Part shown: piece by piece, positions 6,521 to 15,338 of the stretch
How the letters are laid out: every line of letters starts with the position of its first letter
Position numbering within the stretch: the stretch's first letter is position 1
Assembly: GCA_015233285.1 (NCBI GenBank)
Contig: JADFYA010000036.1
Location: forward strand, 1 to 15,527
Source of the DNA: Deltaproteobacteria bacterium
GTDB lineage: Bacteria; Desulfobacterota; JADFXK01
Reading direction: 5' to 3'
Length of the DNA: 15,527 bases
Position numbers and translations under genes: made by a program
The notes under the pieces: generated by a model
Seen by the model: the letters and a program-made list of their open reading frames with translations, nothing else
Told to the model about the DNA's origin: nothing
Database searches by the model: none

Positions 6521-7810
6521 ATGGCGATCAAACCGGAACGTATGTCCGAATTACCGCCGGAAAGACGGCAAAAACTAATGACCAGATCCATGTCGGACAT
6601 ATCCGCCATATATGATCAAGTTGTCGGCATCGTTAGAGACATAGAAAAAAACGGGGATGCGGTTATCCTCAAGCATTATAGCAAGCATAAATCCGACATC
6701 ACCCCGGCTGATCTGGTGGTCAGTCCCGATGAGGTGGCCGCGGCCTATCGGGATCTGGATCCGGCCGTGATTGAAGCCCTCAAGAAAGCCAAAGAAAACA
6801 TCGTCCGCTTCCATCGCGCCCAATTACCCAAAGAGATGTGGTCGATTGAAATCGCCCCTGGGATCCTGGCCGGACGGATGACCCGTCCAATGGATTCAGC
6901 CGGCTGTTATGTGCCTGGAGGCCGCGCCTTGTACCCATCAAGTGTCTTGATGACCATTCTTCCGGCCAAGGTCGCCGGCGTTAAACGCGTCATCGCCTGT
7001 ACCCCACCCGGTCCCGGCATGACGGCCGGTGCGGCCACCATTGTCGCGGCGGACCTGGCCGAGGCTGACATGATCTTGAAGATCGGCGGACCCTGGGCCA
7101 TCGCGGCCATGGCCTTTGGTACGGAAGTGGTGCCCAAGGTGGATAAGATTGTCGGTCCCGGCAACATCTATGTCACTGCGGCCAAGATGGCCGTATTCGG
7201 TCACGTGGACATCGATTCTCCGGCCGGCCCCAGCGAAAGCCTGATCATCGCCGACGCCGGGACTAATCCTCAGTTTGCAGCTATAGACTTTTTATCCCAG
7301 GTGGAACATGACCCCGACGCGGCCGCCATCCTGGTCACCGATTCCCTTAAAATCGCCCAGCAAGTATGTGACATCATCGATAACGAATTGCCCCGGTTGC
7401 CCCGGCGGGAGATCATCGAACGGGCCATTGAAGCCAATTCAGCCGTACTGGTCACTAATTCCCTGGCTGAGTCTATCGACGTTTCAAATGAATACGCGCC
7501 GGAGCACCTCCAGATAATGACCGCTGATCCTTTCACGGTTTTGCCGCGGATCAAGCACGCCGGCTCCATTTTCTTAGGTGAAAACGCTCCGGTGCCGGTA
7601 GGCGACTATGCCTCGGGAACGAACCATGTTTTGCCCACCGGTCAATGCGCCAAAATGTTTAGCGGCCTGTCTGTGGACGACTTCATCAAGACGCCGACTT
7701 TCCAATACTTATCTAAAGATGGTCTGAGGAGTTTGAAAGACACGGTCATCACTCTGGCCGAGGCTGAGGGCCTACCCATCCATGCCCGGACCATTAAGGA
7801 AAGATTTTGA
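6521..7810 (+). CDS. hisD: Histidinol dehydrogenase
   Basis: HisD oxidises L-histidinol to L-histidine in two NAD-dependent steps, the last reactions of histidine synthesis. The 429 residues match the family's usual length. Seen: SAGCYVPGG (126-134), VDKIVGPGN (207-215), PAGPSE (234-239), zinc ligands Q260, H263, D362 and H421, catalytic pair E328-H329 in NEYAPEHL, and GTNHVLPT (366-373). Substrate-side residues S238 and E416 are also kept, which favours true HisD over homologues that act on other alcohols. One oddity is W192 where E. coli-type enzymes have an NAD-contacting Gln (GGPWAIAA instead of GGAQAIAA). AAGGAGA before the ATG supports the start. No other his gene is adjacent. A strong terminator lies 168 bases after the stop. 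Confidence 0.9.
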   Translation: MAIKPERMSELPPERRQKLMTRSMSDISAIYDQVVGIVRDIEKNGDAVILKHYSKHKSDITPADLVVSPDEVAAAYRDLDPAVIEALKKAKENIVRFHRAQLPKEMWSIEIAPGILAGRMTRPMDSAGCYVPGGRALYPSSVLMTILPAKVAGVKRVIACTPPGPGMTAGAATIVAADLAEADMILKIGGPWAIAAMAFGTEVVPKVDKIVGPGNIYVTAAKMAVFGHVDIDSPAGPSESLIIADAGTNPQFAAIDFLSQVEHDPDAAAILVTDSLKIAQQVCDIIDNELPRLPRREIIERAIEANSAVLVTNSLAESIDVSNEYAPEHLQIMTADPFTVLPRIKHAGSIFLGENAPVPVGDYASGTNHVLPTGQCAKMFSGLSVDDFIKTPTFQYLSKDGLRSLKDTVITLAEAEGLPIHARTIKERF

Positions 7811-7902
7811 TAATTGGTGTTGATTAAAAATAACGCCCGCCTGGGGCCCGGTGGTTTTCTATGAGGGAAGTCGAGGGGGATGGGGTGAAGCTTCAGGTAG
7901 GC

Positions 7903-7975
7903 TATCGTCTTAAGTTCTCGTCCAGGCTATCATCTAACCTATCGTTTATCATTTAAGATATCATTTAAGATATCA
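7903..7975. repeat. Degenerate tandem repeat with TATC-led 12-mers
   Basis: Two perfect 12-mers ATCATTTAAGAT lie head to tail (7948-7959 and 7960-7971). TATC-led near copies start at 7903, 7928 and 7940, giving TATC starts at 7903, 7928, 7940, 7947, 7959 and 7971. The array ends directly before the hisD terminator stem. Confidence 0.6.
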
Positions 7976-7977
7976 AT

Positions 7978-8001
7978 AGCCGGCTTTCGGGCCGGCTTTT
8001 T
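7978..8001 (+). terminator. Rho-independent terminator of hisD
   Basis: AGCCGGCT (7978-7985) pairs with GGCCGGCT (7990-7997) around a TTCG tetraloop, with one T-G wobble closing the loop, followed by a T-run to 8001. It ends the plus-strand unit containing hisD. Confidence 0.9.
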
Positions 8002-8143
8002 CCGCAAAATCAAGAAGCCGGCATCTGCCGTCCGCGTTTTGGCCGATAGCGTCGAGGCCGTTTATTAGACTCATTACTGCTTTTGCTGTGTGCAAAAACC
8101 TGTCGAGTCAAAACCTTAATTGAATCCCGTATGGAAGAACGGG

Positions 8144-8509
8144 TTACTCAGCGACCTTGGTTTCCAGGGCTCGGGCGATTTTCTTCTTTAATTCCGTCAA
8201 ATCAAATGATTTAATGACATAAAAGTCGGCCGAAATAGACTTAATATCTTCTTTGAATGTATCATAGGCCGTGCATAAGATTACCGGCAAGTCATAAAAC
8301 TTGTTTCTAATCTGCTGCAGCAAATCCAGGCCGTCATATTCAGCCATCTTGATATCCAAAACCACCAGATCGGGCTTCTCCTGGTCTATCCTCTCCAGTA
8401 GCTTGAAACCATTATCAGCCAGAACGACCTGATAACCTTCCTCAGTCAATTCTTCCGAAAATAAAAAGCGGATATGTTCTTCATCGTCAACGACAAGGAT
8501 TTTTGACAT
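8144..8509 (-). CDS. Single-domain response regulator (CheY-like)
   Basis: This is a stand-alone phosphoacceptor protein with only a receiver domain. From the chosen start it has 121 residues: acidic pair D8-D9 in VVDDEE, phospho-acceptor D52 in VVLDIKM, switch T80 in LCTAYD, and the conserved lysine K100. That lysine is followed by Ser (VIKSFDL) instead of the usual Pro; I recall this variant from stand-alone regulators of deltaproteobacteria. The frame is open from a GTG at 8518, but that codon overlaps the Shine-Dalgarno. ATG 8509 sits 8 bases after GGGG (8518-8521) and gives the standard MSKILVVDDE start. Without an output domain it probably relays phosphate or binds a partner protein. 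No kinase is adjacent, so the pathway is unknown. It is convergent with hisD. Confidence 0.92.
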   Translation of the reverse strand: MSKILVVDDEEHIRFLFSEELTEEGYQVVLADNGFKLLERIDQEKPDLVVLDIKMAEYDGLDLLQQIRNKFYDLPVILCTAYDTFKEDIKSISADFYVIKSFDLTELKKKIARALETKVAE

Positions 8510-8699
8510 GATCATCACCCCTAAAATTCATAACTGGATGTTTCTTCAATAATGTTAGATTTAAAGATAAAGCGAGGTCTCCGATCTGGATCCCTCGTCG
8601 GCCTTAATAATAAAATAAGCACATAAAAAGAACAGGCAAGGCCATTTCCCGAAACACTCTGCCCCTTCAGAAAAAAATACTACACCCTTCGACGAATTC

Positions 8700-8727
8700 A
8701 GGCAACTCAATTCAGGTGCCTTTTTTT
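8700..8727 (+). terminator. Orphan terminator-like hairpin on the plus strand
   Basis: AGGCA (8700-8704) pairs with TGCCT (8717-8721), with a further CT/AG pairing inside after a mismatch, followed by seven T (8721-8727). No plus-strand gene ends nearby, because the previous gene runs the other way. It may therefore end a small RNA or antisense transcript, or may be chance. Confidence 0.5.
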
Positions 8728-8829
8728 GTATCTGAAGTCGACCGGGATGAGTAAATGAGGTAGTTTCGAGTTTTTACCCCATATGGCCAAAAAAGTAAAT
8801 AGCTTTTATTTCCTTTTGCGCAACCGCTG

Positions 8830-8838
8830 TGATATAAT
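8830..8838 (+). promoter_or_regulatory. Extended -10 promoter of guaB
   Basis: A perfect TATAAT (8833-8838) is preceded by TG at 8830-8831, the extended -10 pattern TGnTATAAT. No good -35 box is found at 16-18 bases, which is typical of extended -10 promoters. The start site would be near 8845, giving a guaB leader of about 146 bases. Confidence 0.65.
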
Positions 8839-8882
8839 TAATTTTTTGAGCAGGAAACGGCTATTCACCAGAAGCTCGACCT

Positions 8883-8957
8883 GGCCGGCGCCCTTAAACC
8901 CGGCCCCGAAAGACGCCTGGCCGGCCCCAAGATAGCTTAATAAACTCCTTTTGGGGC
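8883..8957 (+). other. Structured guaB leader with two stem-loops
   Basis: The first stem pairs GGCCGGCG (8883-8890) with CGCC-T-GGCC (8914-8922), with one bulged T. The second pairs GCCCCAA (8924-8930) with TTGGGGC (8951-8957) around a 20-base loop. Both lie between the promoter and the guaB Shine-Dalgarno (CGGAG, 8979-8983). Neither is followed by a T-run. The leader might control guaB expression; I do not recognise a known riboswitch. Confidence 0.4.
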
Positions 8958-8990
8958 ATCTCAATGTTTCGCATGCACCGGAGATTATAA

Positions 8991-10454
<1,464 letters not shown>

Positions 10455-10460
10455 GTTACC

Positions 10461-10520
10461 GTTGCTGGTTGCTCGTTGCTCGTTGAAAAAAAGCTGTGAC
10501 ACGTACCAAGTGACCAGTAT
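10461..10520. repeat. Heptad-repeat hairpin after guaB
   Basis: GTTGCTG, GTTGCTC, GTTGCTC run head to tail from 10461. Further 7-base units beginning GTGACAC, GTACCAA, GTGACCA follow. The arms 10465-10485 and 10497-10517 can form an RNA hairpin with 17 of 21 positions paired, five of them G-U, around an 11-base A-rich loop. It starts 7 bases after the guaB stop. It shares its unit with the element at 590-670. It has no T-run, so it could protect the guaB mRNA end or be a mobile intergenic repeat. Confidence 0.65.
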
Positions 10521-10586
10521 CTTCCTCTCCTCGAAAAAAAGTAAATTTGACCGTTCGAGGTCTAGATAACCGTAGGAACCTGATTC

Positions 10587-10952
10587 ATGCTTCTGGCGTC
10601 CCAAGAACAGCCCTGGTCCATCTTGTGTGACTATTTAAAAAAGTCCGAGTGTACATTGAACTGGACCGATGGGCCTGACCGATGTTTTATTTGTGCCGGA
10701 GAAACACCCGGCCCAGTCTGCCCGACACCGGCCGGGGCGGCATGTGTTCCCTGCACCCGGTCAGCCCTCCAGGCCGTGCTCGGAGACCAGGACCTTAGAT
10801 CCTGGACTCTGGCTCAGTTCAAAGAAGCGTTGTCTCCGGCGGGACGTTTGCCCCGGCGTCTGCTAGCCTTATGGCGATTTGACGAGGTAGCCCGAAGTCT
10901 GTCCAAACACCCCGCAGCTAAGCTCAAATCTTTGATGACACATCTGGTCTAA
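10587..10952 (+). CDS. Uncharacterised zinc-finger-like N-terminal part of an interrupted gene
   Basis: I do not recognise this protein. The 121 residues contain a cysteine cluster C33-x2-C36 ... C45 ... C53-x2-C56 that looks like a small zinc ribbon. A helical stretch rich in Arg, Leu and Ala (about 68-121) then runs straight to the TAA at 10950-10952. The next long frame starts two codons later in exactly the same reading frame. The two pieces would form one protein of about 693 residues without that stop, and the helical pattern continues across it. ATG 10587 has only a modest AGGA about 11 bases upstream. This is most likely the first part of a gene broken by a nonsense change or a base-call error. 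A separate small protein is less likely. Confidence 0.55.
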   Translation: MLLASQEQPWSILCDYLKKSECTLNWTDGPDRCFICAGETPGPVCPTPAGAACVPCTRSALQAVLGDQDLRSWTLAQFKEALSPAGRLPRRLLALWRFDEVARSLSKHPAAKLKSLMTHLV

Positions 10953-10955
10953 AAT

Positions 10956-12668
10956 TTGGGATATGCTGAATCGCACCCCTTAGATGAGGCCGTTCGGCAG
11001 GCCGCTTACCAGGTCTGCAAGAATATCGGGAAACCCATCTTGATGTACCTGCTTCAAGGGTGTGAGACTGAGCCATGGCAGTTCTATGCTAATGTCCTCA
11101 TGGCTGCCGGACGAGTCGCTCCGGAAAATATGTTTGTCCGGGACCTGCTGGAGAGAGCCGGCCGCGACGCCAGACCTGAAATCCGCAAGCGGGTGTTATC
11201 CACCATTGCCTCAAACGATTCGCCTTGGGCCCGAGCACTCCAAAAAAGCATGATCAAAGACGCCCAACCGGAGATTCGCCGACTGGCGGCCAAGATCTTT
11301 GTCCAATCGAAAAAAAGAAGTGCTTCCGTCGCGCCCTCAGTTGAAAAAAGACATGATTTCAATGCGGTCGGCAAAATCGACGACGCTATTTTTATTTTTG
11401 CGGATAATGGCCGGATTATGACCCAACTGAAGGCCTTCTGCAATTACTTCAGACAGGGCAAGGTAAGACAATCCAAATCCACCGCCCTGCCCCTGGATTC
11501 TTCCATCCGTCAGATGACCCTCAACTGCGCCATTAAAGAATTCTATGATGAAAAACCCCTGGACAGTTTACGGACCAGGATGATCGTCTCGTTCCTGCAA
11601 TCCAGCCAATTGGATGATTTTGACGACCCTGCCCTCCAGCTTAAAAGGCTGGTGACCACCTTCATCACCAATTGGGAGACCAACGGCTTTGTCGGCCGGC
11701 AACTGCTGTCCCATTTGCGCTGGGTGAGTCAAGAATCAGATAATCACCAACCCAGAAGAAAGGTCGCGCCGGCCCTAGTCAAGATTATCCGCGACCTGCC
11801 CCTGGGGCAATGGGTGTCTATGGAGGATTTAATCAGTTATACCCGAGATGCAAGCATATTCTCAGATCTGATACCACTAGACGGCCAGGCTTACATTTCA
11901 AAAGGGACAGCCAATCTATCCGGCCAACGGGTCTATGAAAAATGCATAGTCTCGGAAACTAATTACCATGACCTGGTGCCGGCTCCGTTTTTAAAGGGCG
12001 TCGGGTTCCTGCTGGCCGGCCTCGGTTTACTGGATCTGGCCTACGATCTACCTGAAAACAAGCTCGTTCAACACAAGGACAAGGATTACCTGTCGGTGTT
12101 TGACGGCCTGAAATACCTGCGATTGACCGATCTGGGCGGGTACCTATTCGGGGTGTCGGAAAAGTATCAAGTCAGCCAAAGAGTTGAAGACGTTCCGGCT
12201 GTCCTGGCTGAAGACAGGCTGGTGATTACCTACGAAGGGAAAGATCAGACTTTGGAGGAAATCCTGACCAGGATAGGGCACCGGGTGACTGAGTATGATT
12301 ACAAAGTTGATCACAACTCGTTTTTGAGAAGTTGTTCTTCTGTTGAAGATGTGGTGAAACTCACGGCAATTTTCCAGCGCCGGTTGGCGGCCCGGCCTCC
12401 GTTGATCTGGCAGCAATTCCTGGATAGCCTGATAAACAAGACCGACGCGTTGGAAGCGAGGAGTTCCATGCTGGTTTTTCGGATAAAGGCTGATCAAGAG
12501 TTGCCCGTTCTCATGGCTAATGATCAAATCCTAAAAAAATATGTCCTAAAAGCGGAAAATAACCATGTTATCATCAACTCTGATGACCTTCCCAAGGTGG
12601 AAACAAGATTAAAAAAATTTGGCTACCTTATTAATCGGACCGGCCTTTCGGGTTGCATCACTCCATAA
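10956..12668 (+). CDS. Uncharacterised HEAT-like helical protein, downstream part of an interrupted gene
   Basis: The 570-codon frame opens at a TTG with no Shine-Dalgarno sequence, in the same frame as the upstream cysteine-rich piece and one codon after its stop. Residues 1-115 show HEAT-like helix pairs, for example around 8-35 and 68-115 (PEIRKRV, PEIRRLA). A middle region (150-260) follows, then a C-terminal region with a long Leu/Gly stretch (345-365) and a regular segment near 420-560 ending in a Lys-rich helix and FGYLI. The C-terminus faintly recalls helicase-associated regions, but I would not name a function. It lies between guaB and guaA, 23 bases before the guaA ATG, so it is probably cotranscribed with both. 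If the upstream stop is real, this part may be poorly translated or a pseudogene. Confidence 0.6.
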   Translation: MGYAESHPLDEAVRQAAYQVCKNIGKPILMYLLQGCETEPWQFYANVLMAAGRVAPENMFVRDLLERAGRDARPEIRKRVLSTIASNDSPWARALQKSMIKDAQPEIRRLAAKIFVQSKKRSASVAPSVEKRHDFNAVGKIDDAIFIFADNGRIMTQLKAFCNYFRQGKVRQSKSTALPLDSSIRQMTLNCAIKEFYDEKPLDSLRTRMIVSFLQSSQLDDFDDPALQLKRLVTTFITNWETNGFVGRQLLSHLRWVSQESDNHQPRRKVAPALVKIIRDLPLGQWVSMEDLISYTRDASIFSDLIPLDGQAYISKGTANLSGQRVYEKCIVSETNYHDLVPAPFLKGVGFLLAGLGLLDLAYDLPENKLVQHKDKDYLSVFDGLKYLRLTDLGGYLFGVSEKYQVSQRVEDVPAVLAEDRLVITYEGKDQTLEEILTRIGHRVTEYDYKVDHNSFLRSCSSVEDVVKLTAIFQRRLAARPPLIWQQFLDSLINKTDALEARSSMLVFRIKADQELPVLMANDQILKKYVLKAENNHVIINSDDLPKVETRLKKFGYLINRTGLSGCITP

Positions 12669-12691
12669 TAAATCTTTGATTTGGTGAGAAA

Positions 12692-14290
12692 ATGGCGGCA
12701 CATAAAGAAAAAATACTGATTCTAGATTTCGGTTCCCAATATACCCAGTTAATCGCGCGCCGGGTCCGGGAAGAACGAGTTTACTCGGAAATCCATCCAT
12801 ACAACTATCCCATTGACAAAATTCGCGACTTTGCTCCCAACGGCGTTATCTTGTCCGGCGGCCCCGCCGGGGTGTATGAAGCCGGTGCGCCCATCCCGGA
12901 TCAAGCCATTTTTGATCTAGGCTGCCCTGTTTTAGGCATCTGCTATGGCATGCAGGTGATGGGCAAGCTATTAAACGGCCGGGTGGACGCCTCGTCCAAT
13001 CGAGAATACGGCCGGACCAGAATGACCATAACCGACAATGCCGACCTTTTTCGCGGCCTGGAAGCCACCCCGGGCGCGACGCCGGTCCCGGATGAGGCCA
13101 CGGGCCAGGCCCTGCTGACTATTCCGGTCTGGATGAGCCACGGAGACAAGGTGGTAGACTTACCTCCGGGGTTCACCCTCATGGCCAAGAGCTCCAGCGC
13201 TCCCATCGCGGCCATGCAACACACTTCGCACCGGCTTTATGGTGTTCAATTTCATCCCGAAGTAGTCCATACACCCGCGGGTAAGGAAATCCTCAGGAAT
13301 TTCCTCTTTCACATCTGTGGGCTAAAAGGACTCTGGACCATGAAATCTTTTGTGGCGGAGACGGTGGCGGAAATGACAGAACGGCTTAAAGGCAAAAATG
13401 TCATCTGTGCCTTATCCGGAGGAGTCGACTCCACGGTCACCGCCGCCCTGCTCAACCGAGCCATCGGCGAAAATCTATTTTGTGTTTTTGTGGACAATGG
13501 TGTCCTGAGAAAAAACGAGGCGGCCCGGGTGGTCAAGATGTTCACCGAATCCATGCAGCTTAATTTGATCCCCGTTGATGCCTCGGCCCGTTTCTTAGAA
13601 AAACTTGAAGGCGTGACTGACCCTGAGGCCAAGCGAAAAATAATCGGCCAGGAATTTATTACCGTCTTTGAGGAAGCGGCCGCCGGCATCGGAGACGTGG
13701 ACTACCTGGCCCAGGGAACGCTCTACCCCGATGTCATCGAGAGTATCTCATTCCGCGGCGGGCCGTCCTCGACCATTAAATCCCACCACAACGTGGGTGG
13801 CCTGCCGGAAAAGATGAATCTCAAGCTGGTCGAACCGCTGCGGGAACTGTTCAAAGACGAAGTTCGGGAGGTGGGACGGGAGTTGGGTATCCCGGAAGAT
13901 CTGATCCAGCGGCAACCATTTCCAGGACCCGGCCTGGCCATACGTATTTTGAGCGCAGTGAACGCAGCCGATCTGGCCATCCTGCGGGATGCTGATGAAA
14001 TAATCTTAGAAGAGATGAAGGCCGCGGGGTTATACACTCAAGTCTGGCAATCCTTTGCCGTCTTGTTGCCGGTGCGGACAGTGGGTGTTATGGGAGACGG
14101 CCGGACATACGACCGGGTTATTGCCTTCAGGTGTGTGGATAGTCTGGATGCCATGACGGCTGACTGGAGCAAACTGCCGTACGAACTGTTGGGGACTATT
14201 TCCAGCCGGATCATCAACGAGGTCAAAGGGGTCAACCGGGTGGTGTACGATATCTCCTCCAAGCCGCCCAGCACTATTGAATGGGAATAA
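12692..14290 (+). CDS. guaA: GMP synthase (glutamine-hydrolysing)
   Basis: GuaA converts XMP to GMP with ATP and glutamine-derived ammonia, the second dedicated step after GuaB. The N-terminal class I glutamine amidotransferase domain (about 7-210) has nucleophile C84 in GICYGMQ and partners H188 and E190 in GVQFHPEV. The ATP-pyrophosphatase domain follows with the P-loop SGGVDS (242-247). The dimerisation domain ends with the canonical KPPSTIEWE. At 532 residues it is somewhat longer than the usual 510-525. A Pro/Ala-rich loop at about 123-145, just before WMSHGD, appears to be about 10 residues longer than in E. coli. GGTGAGAAA precedes the ATG. The gene is convergent with the HDOD gene, with 35 bases between their stops and no clear terminator. 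Confidence 0.98.
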   Translation: MAAHKEKILILDFGSQYTQLIARRVREERVYSEIHPYNYPIDKIRDFAPNGVILSGGPAGVYEAGAPIPDQAIFDLGCPVLGICYGMQVMGKLLNGRVDASSNREYGRTRMTITDNADLFRGLEATPGATPVPDEATGQALLTIPVWMSHGDKVVDLPPGFTLMAKSSSAPIAAMQHTSHRLYGVQFHPEVVHTPAGKEILRNFLFHICGLKGLWTMKSFVAETVAEMTERLKGKNVICALSGGVDSTVTAALLNRAIGENLFCVFVDNGVLRKNEAARVVKMFTESMQLNLIPVDASARFLEKLEGVTDPEAKRKIIGQEFITVFEEAAAGIGDVDYLAQGTLYPDVIESISFRGGPSSTIKSHHNVGGLPEKMNLKLVEPLRELFKDEVREVGRELGIPEDLIQRQPFPGPGLAIRILSAVNAADLAILRDADEIILEEMKAAGLYTQVWQSFAVLLPVRTVGVMGDGRTYDRVIAFRCVDSLDAMTADWSKLPYELLGTISSRIINEVKGVNRVVYDISSKPPSTIEWE

Positions 14291-14325
14291 TGCCAGCCAA
14301 GGGTGACTTCTCCAAACCGTCCTTT

Positions 14326-15273
14326 TCAGGCGGCGTGGAGGCATACTTCGGCCATGGATTCTTCGACTCTGGCCTTCTGTTTTTCCATTTGGTGCATTAT
14401 TTCTTTCATCGCCTGTTTTTTGAGCCCGACCTGATTGAGTAAGACGGCATCAGGGATATCAGTCACGGGCGCTCCGGCTGCCCCAATGGCCAGCTTATAA
14501 GCTACGGCATCCGCCAGGGCCACAACGGCCGCCATGGGGGTATATATGCCGGCCAGGTCCGGGCGATGGTGGTATTCAATGCAACTCACCAGATACTCAG
14601 GAAAGTACCACCGGCGGGCCAAGATTCCTCCGATGAAGGAGTGACCAAGGCCGCACACCTCTTGTTCGGCCACGGAAAATGATACCCTATGGGTGTCGGC
14701 ATATTCAATTACGGAGAGAAAGTCGTCCTTTTCGGCCAAAAGAAAAATCATTTTGCCCACATCGTGTAAGATGCCGGCAGTAAAGGCTTCCTCGGGATTC
14801 AGTCCCCTGATGAAGTCTGCGATTATTCTAGCGGCTGAGCCAACGGCGAACGAATGAAGCCAAAGACCATTTATGTCGAATCCCTTTAGCTCCTTCGGCC
14901 GGCCAAAAAATCCGATTAGAGACACATCCAAGGCCAAATGCTTTACCTCGCCGTATCCCAGCATCATGATCGCTTCCCGAACGGTGGACACGGTGTGAGT
15001 CAGGCCGTAGAACGCCGAATTGGCCATCCGCAGAATCTTGGAAGACAAGGACTGATCTGATTTAATTATCTCTTCGAGTTGTTGGACATCAGAGAAATCA
15101 TTGGCCACCGCAGCCAGCACCCGGCTCACGGTCTGGGGTACGGCCGGCAGATCCTTTTCCCATTTTTCCAACATGTTGATAATCTTTTGTTCTCGCACCA
15201 GGTATCCATTTCTTCGCAGAATGATTTCAAAGCCGCCCGACAGGGAAGGCATCCAGCCATGATTGTCCCTCAT
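14326..15273 (-). CDS. HDOD-domain signalling protein
   Basis: HDOD domains are HD-phosphohydrolase relatives used in bacterial signalling, often as non-catalytic output modules tied to motility, stress or cyclic-di-GMP circuits. The longest frame has 315 codons. The domain spans about 34-250: a typical opening DLPAVPQTVSRVL (41-53), KILRMANSAFYG (79-90), AIMMLGYGEVKHLAL (101-115), H140, and an intact H170-D171 in AGILHDVGK, followed by H211 and Y234-H236. No other domain or membrane segment is seen. The start is uncertain: the ATG at 15273 lies inside a perfect TATAAT and has no Shine-Dalgarno. Met-8 or Met-34 (ATG at 15174-15172), just before the domain, are alternatives. It is convergent with guaA. 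Two direct repeats and a long inverted repeat lie upstream. Confidence 0.9.
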   Translation of the reverse strand: MRDNHGWMPSLSGGFEIILRRNGYLVREQKIINMLEKWEKDLPAVPQTVSRVLAAVANDFSDVQQLEEIIKSDQSLSSKILRMANSAFYGLTHTVSTVREAIMMLGYGEVKHLALDVSLIGFFGRPKELKGFDINGLWLHSFAVGSAARIIADFIRGLNPEEAFTAGILHDVGKMIFLLAEKDDFLSVIEYADTHRVSFSVAEQEVCGLGHSFIGGILARRWYFPEYLVSCIEYHHRPDLAGIYTPMAAVVALADAVAYKLAIGAAGAPVTDIPDAVLLNQVGLKKQAMKEIMHQMEKQKARVEESMAEVCLHAA

Positions 15274-15300
15274 TATAGCCGATTAACTCGCCGGATGCAA
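15272..15300 (-). promoter_or_regulatory. Possible promoter of the HDOD gene
   Basis: On the minus strand a perfect TATAAT occupies 15277-15272. TTGCAT (15300-15295) lies 17 bases upstream as a weak -35 box. Transcription would begin near 15265. That leaves the ATG at 15273 outside the transcript and points to a downstream start. Confidence 0.4.
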
Positions 15301-15326
15301 AACAAACTTTGCTCGAATTAACTCGC
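15282..15326. repeat. Direct repeat ATTAACTCGC upstream of the HDOD gene
   Basis: The 10-base unit ATTAACTCGC occurs exactly at 15282-15291 and 15317-15326, 35 bases apart, spanning the candidate -35 region. This spacing could suit a regulator binding on one face of the helix. The repeat is seen; the role is inferred. Confidence 0.45.
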
Positions 15327-15338
15327 AAGACCAGCCCG

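Larger units (their letters stand above)
7811..8143. other. Intergenic region between convergent hisD and a response-regulator gene
   Basis: The stretch holds TATC-based short repeats (7903-7975), the hisD terminator (7978-8001), and a weak hairpin CCCGT/ACGGG (8126-8143) directly after the stop of the minus-strand gene. A 31-codon frame at 7861-7956 runs into the repeats and is not called. I see nothing else clear. Confidence 0.7.
8519..8990. other. Divergent intergenic region upstream of guaB
   Basis: These 472 bases separate the minus-strand receiver gene from guaB. They hold a stem-loop near the receiver gene (8573-8597: CGAGG/CCTCG with an inner TCC/GGA), an orphan plus-strand terminator-like hairpin (8700-8727), an extended -10 promoter (8830-8838) and a structured guaB leader (8883-8957). 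No convincing protein gene is seen. Confidence 0.7.

Noticed and set aside
7861..7956. 31-codon frame with ATG and a GGTGG upstream
   Set aside because: It runs into the TATC repeat array and ends inside it. The composition is not protein-like and nothing supports translation.
8845..8943. Open frame through the guaB leader as a possible leader peptide
   Set aside because: No ATG, GTG or TTG start is in frame after the upstream stop, and the region is better explained by the stem-loops.
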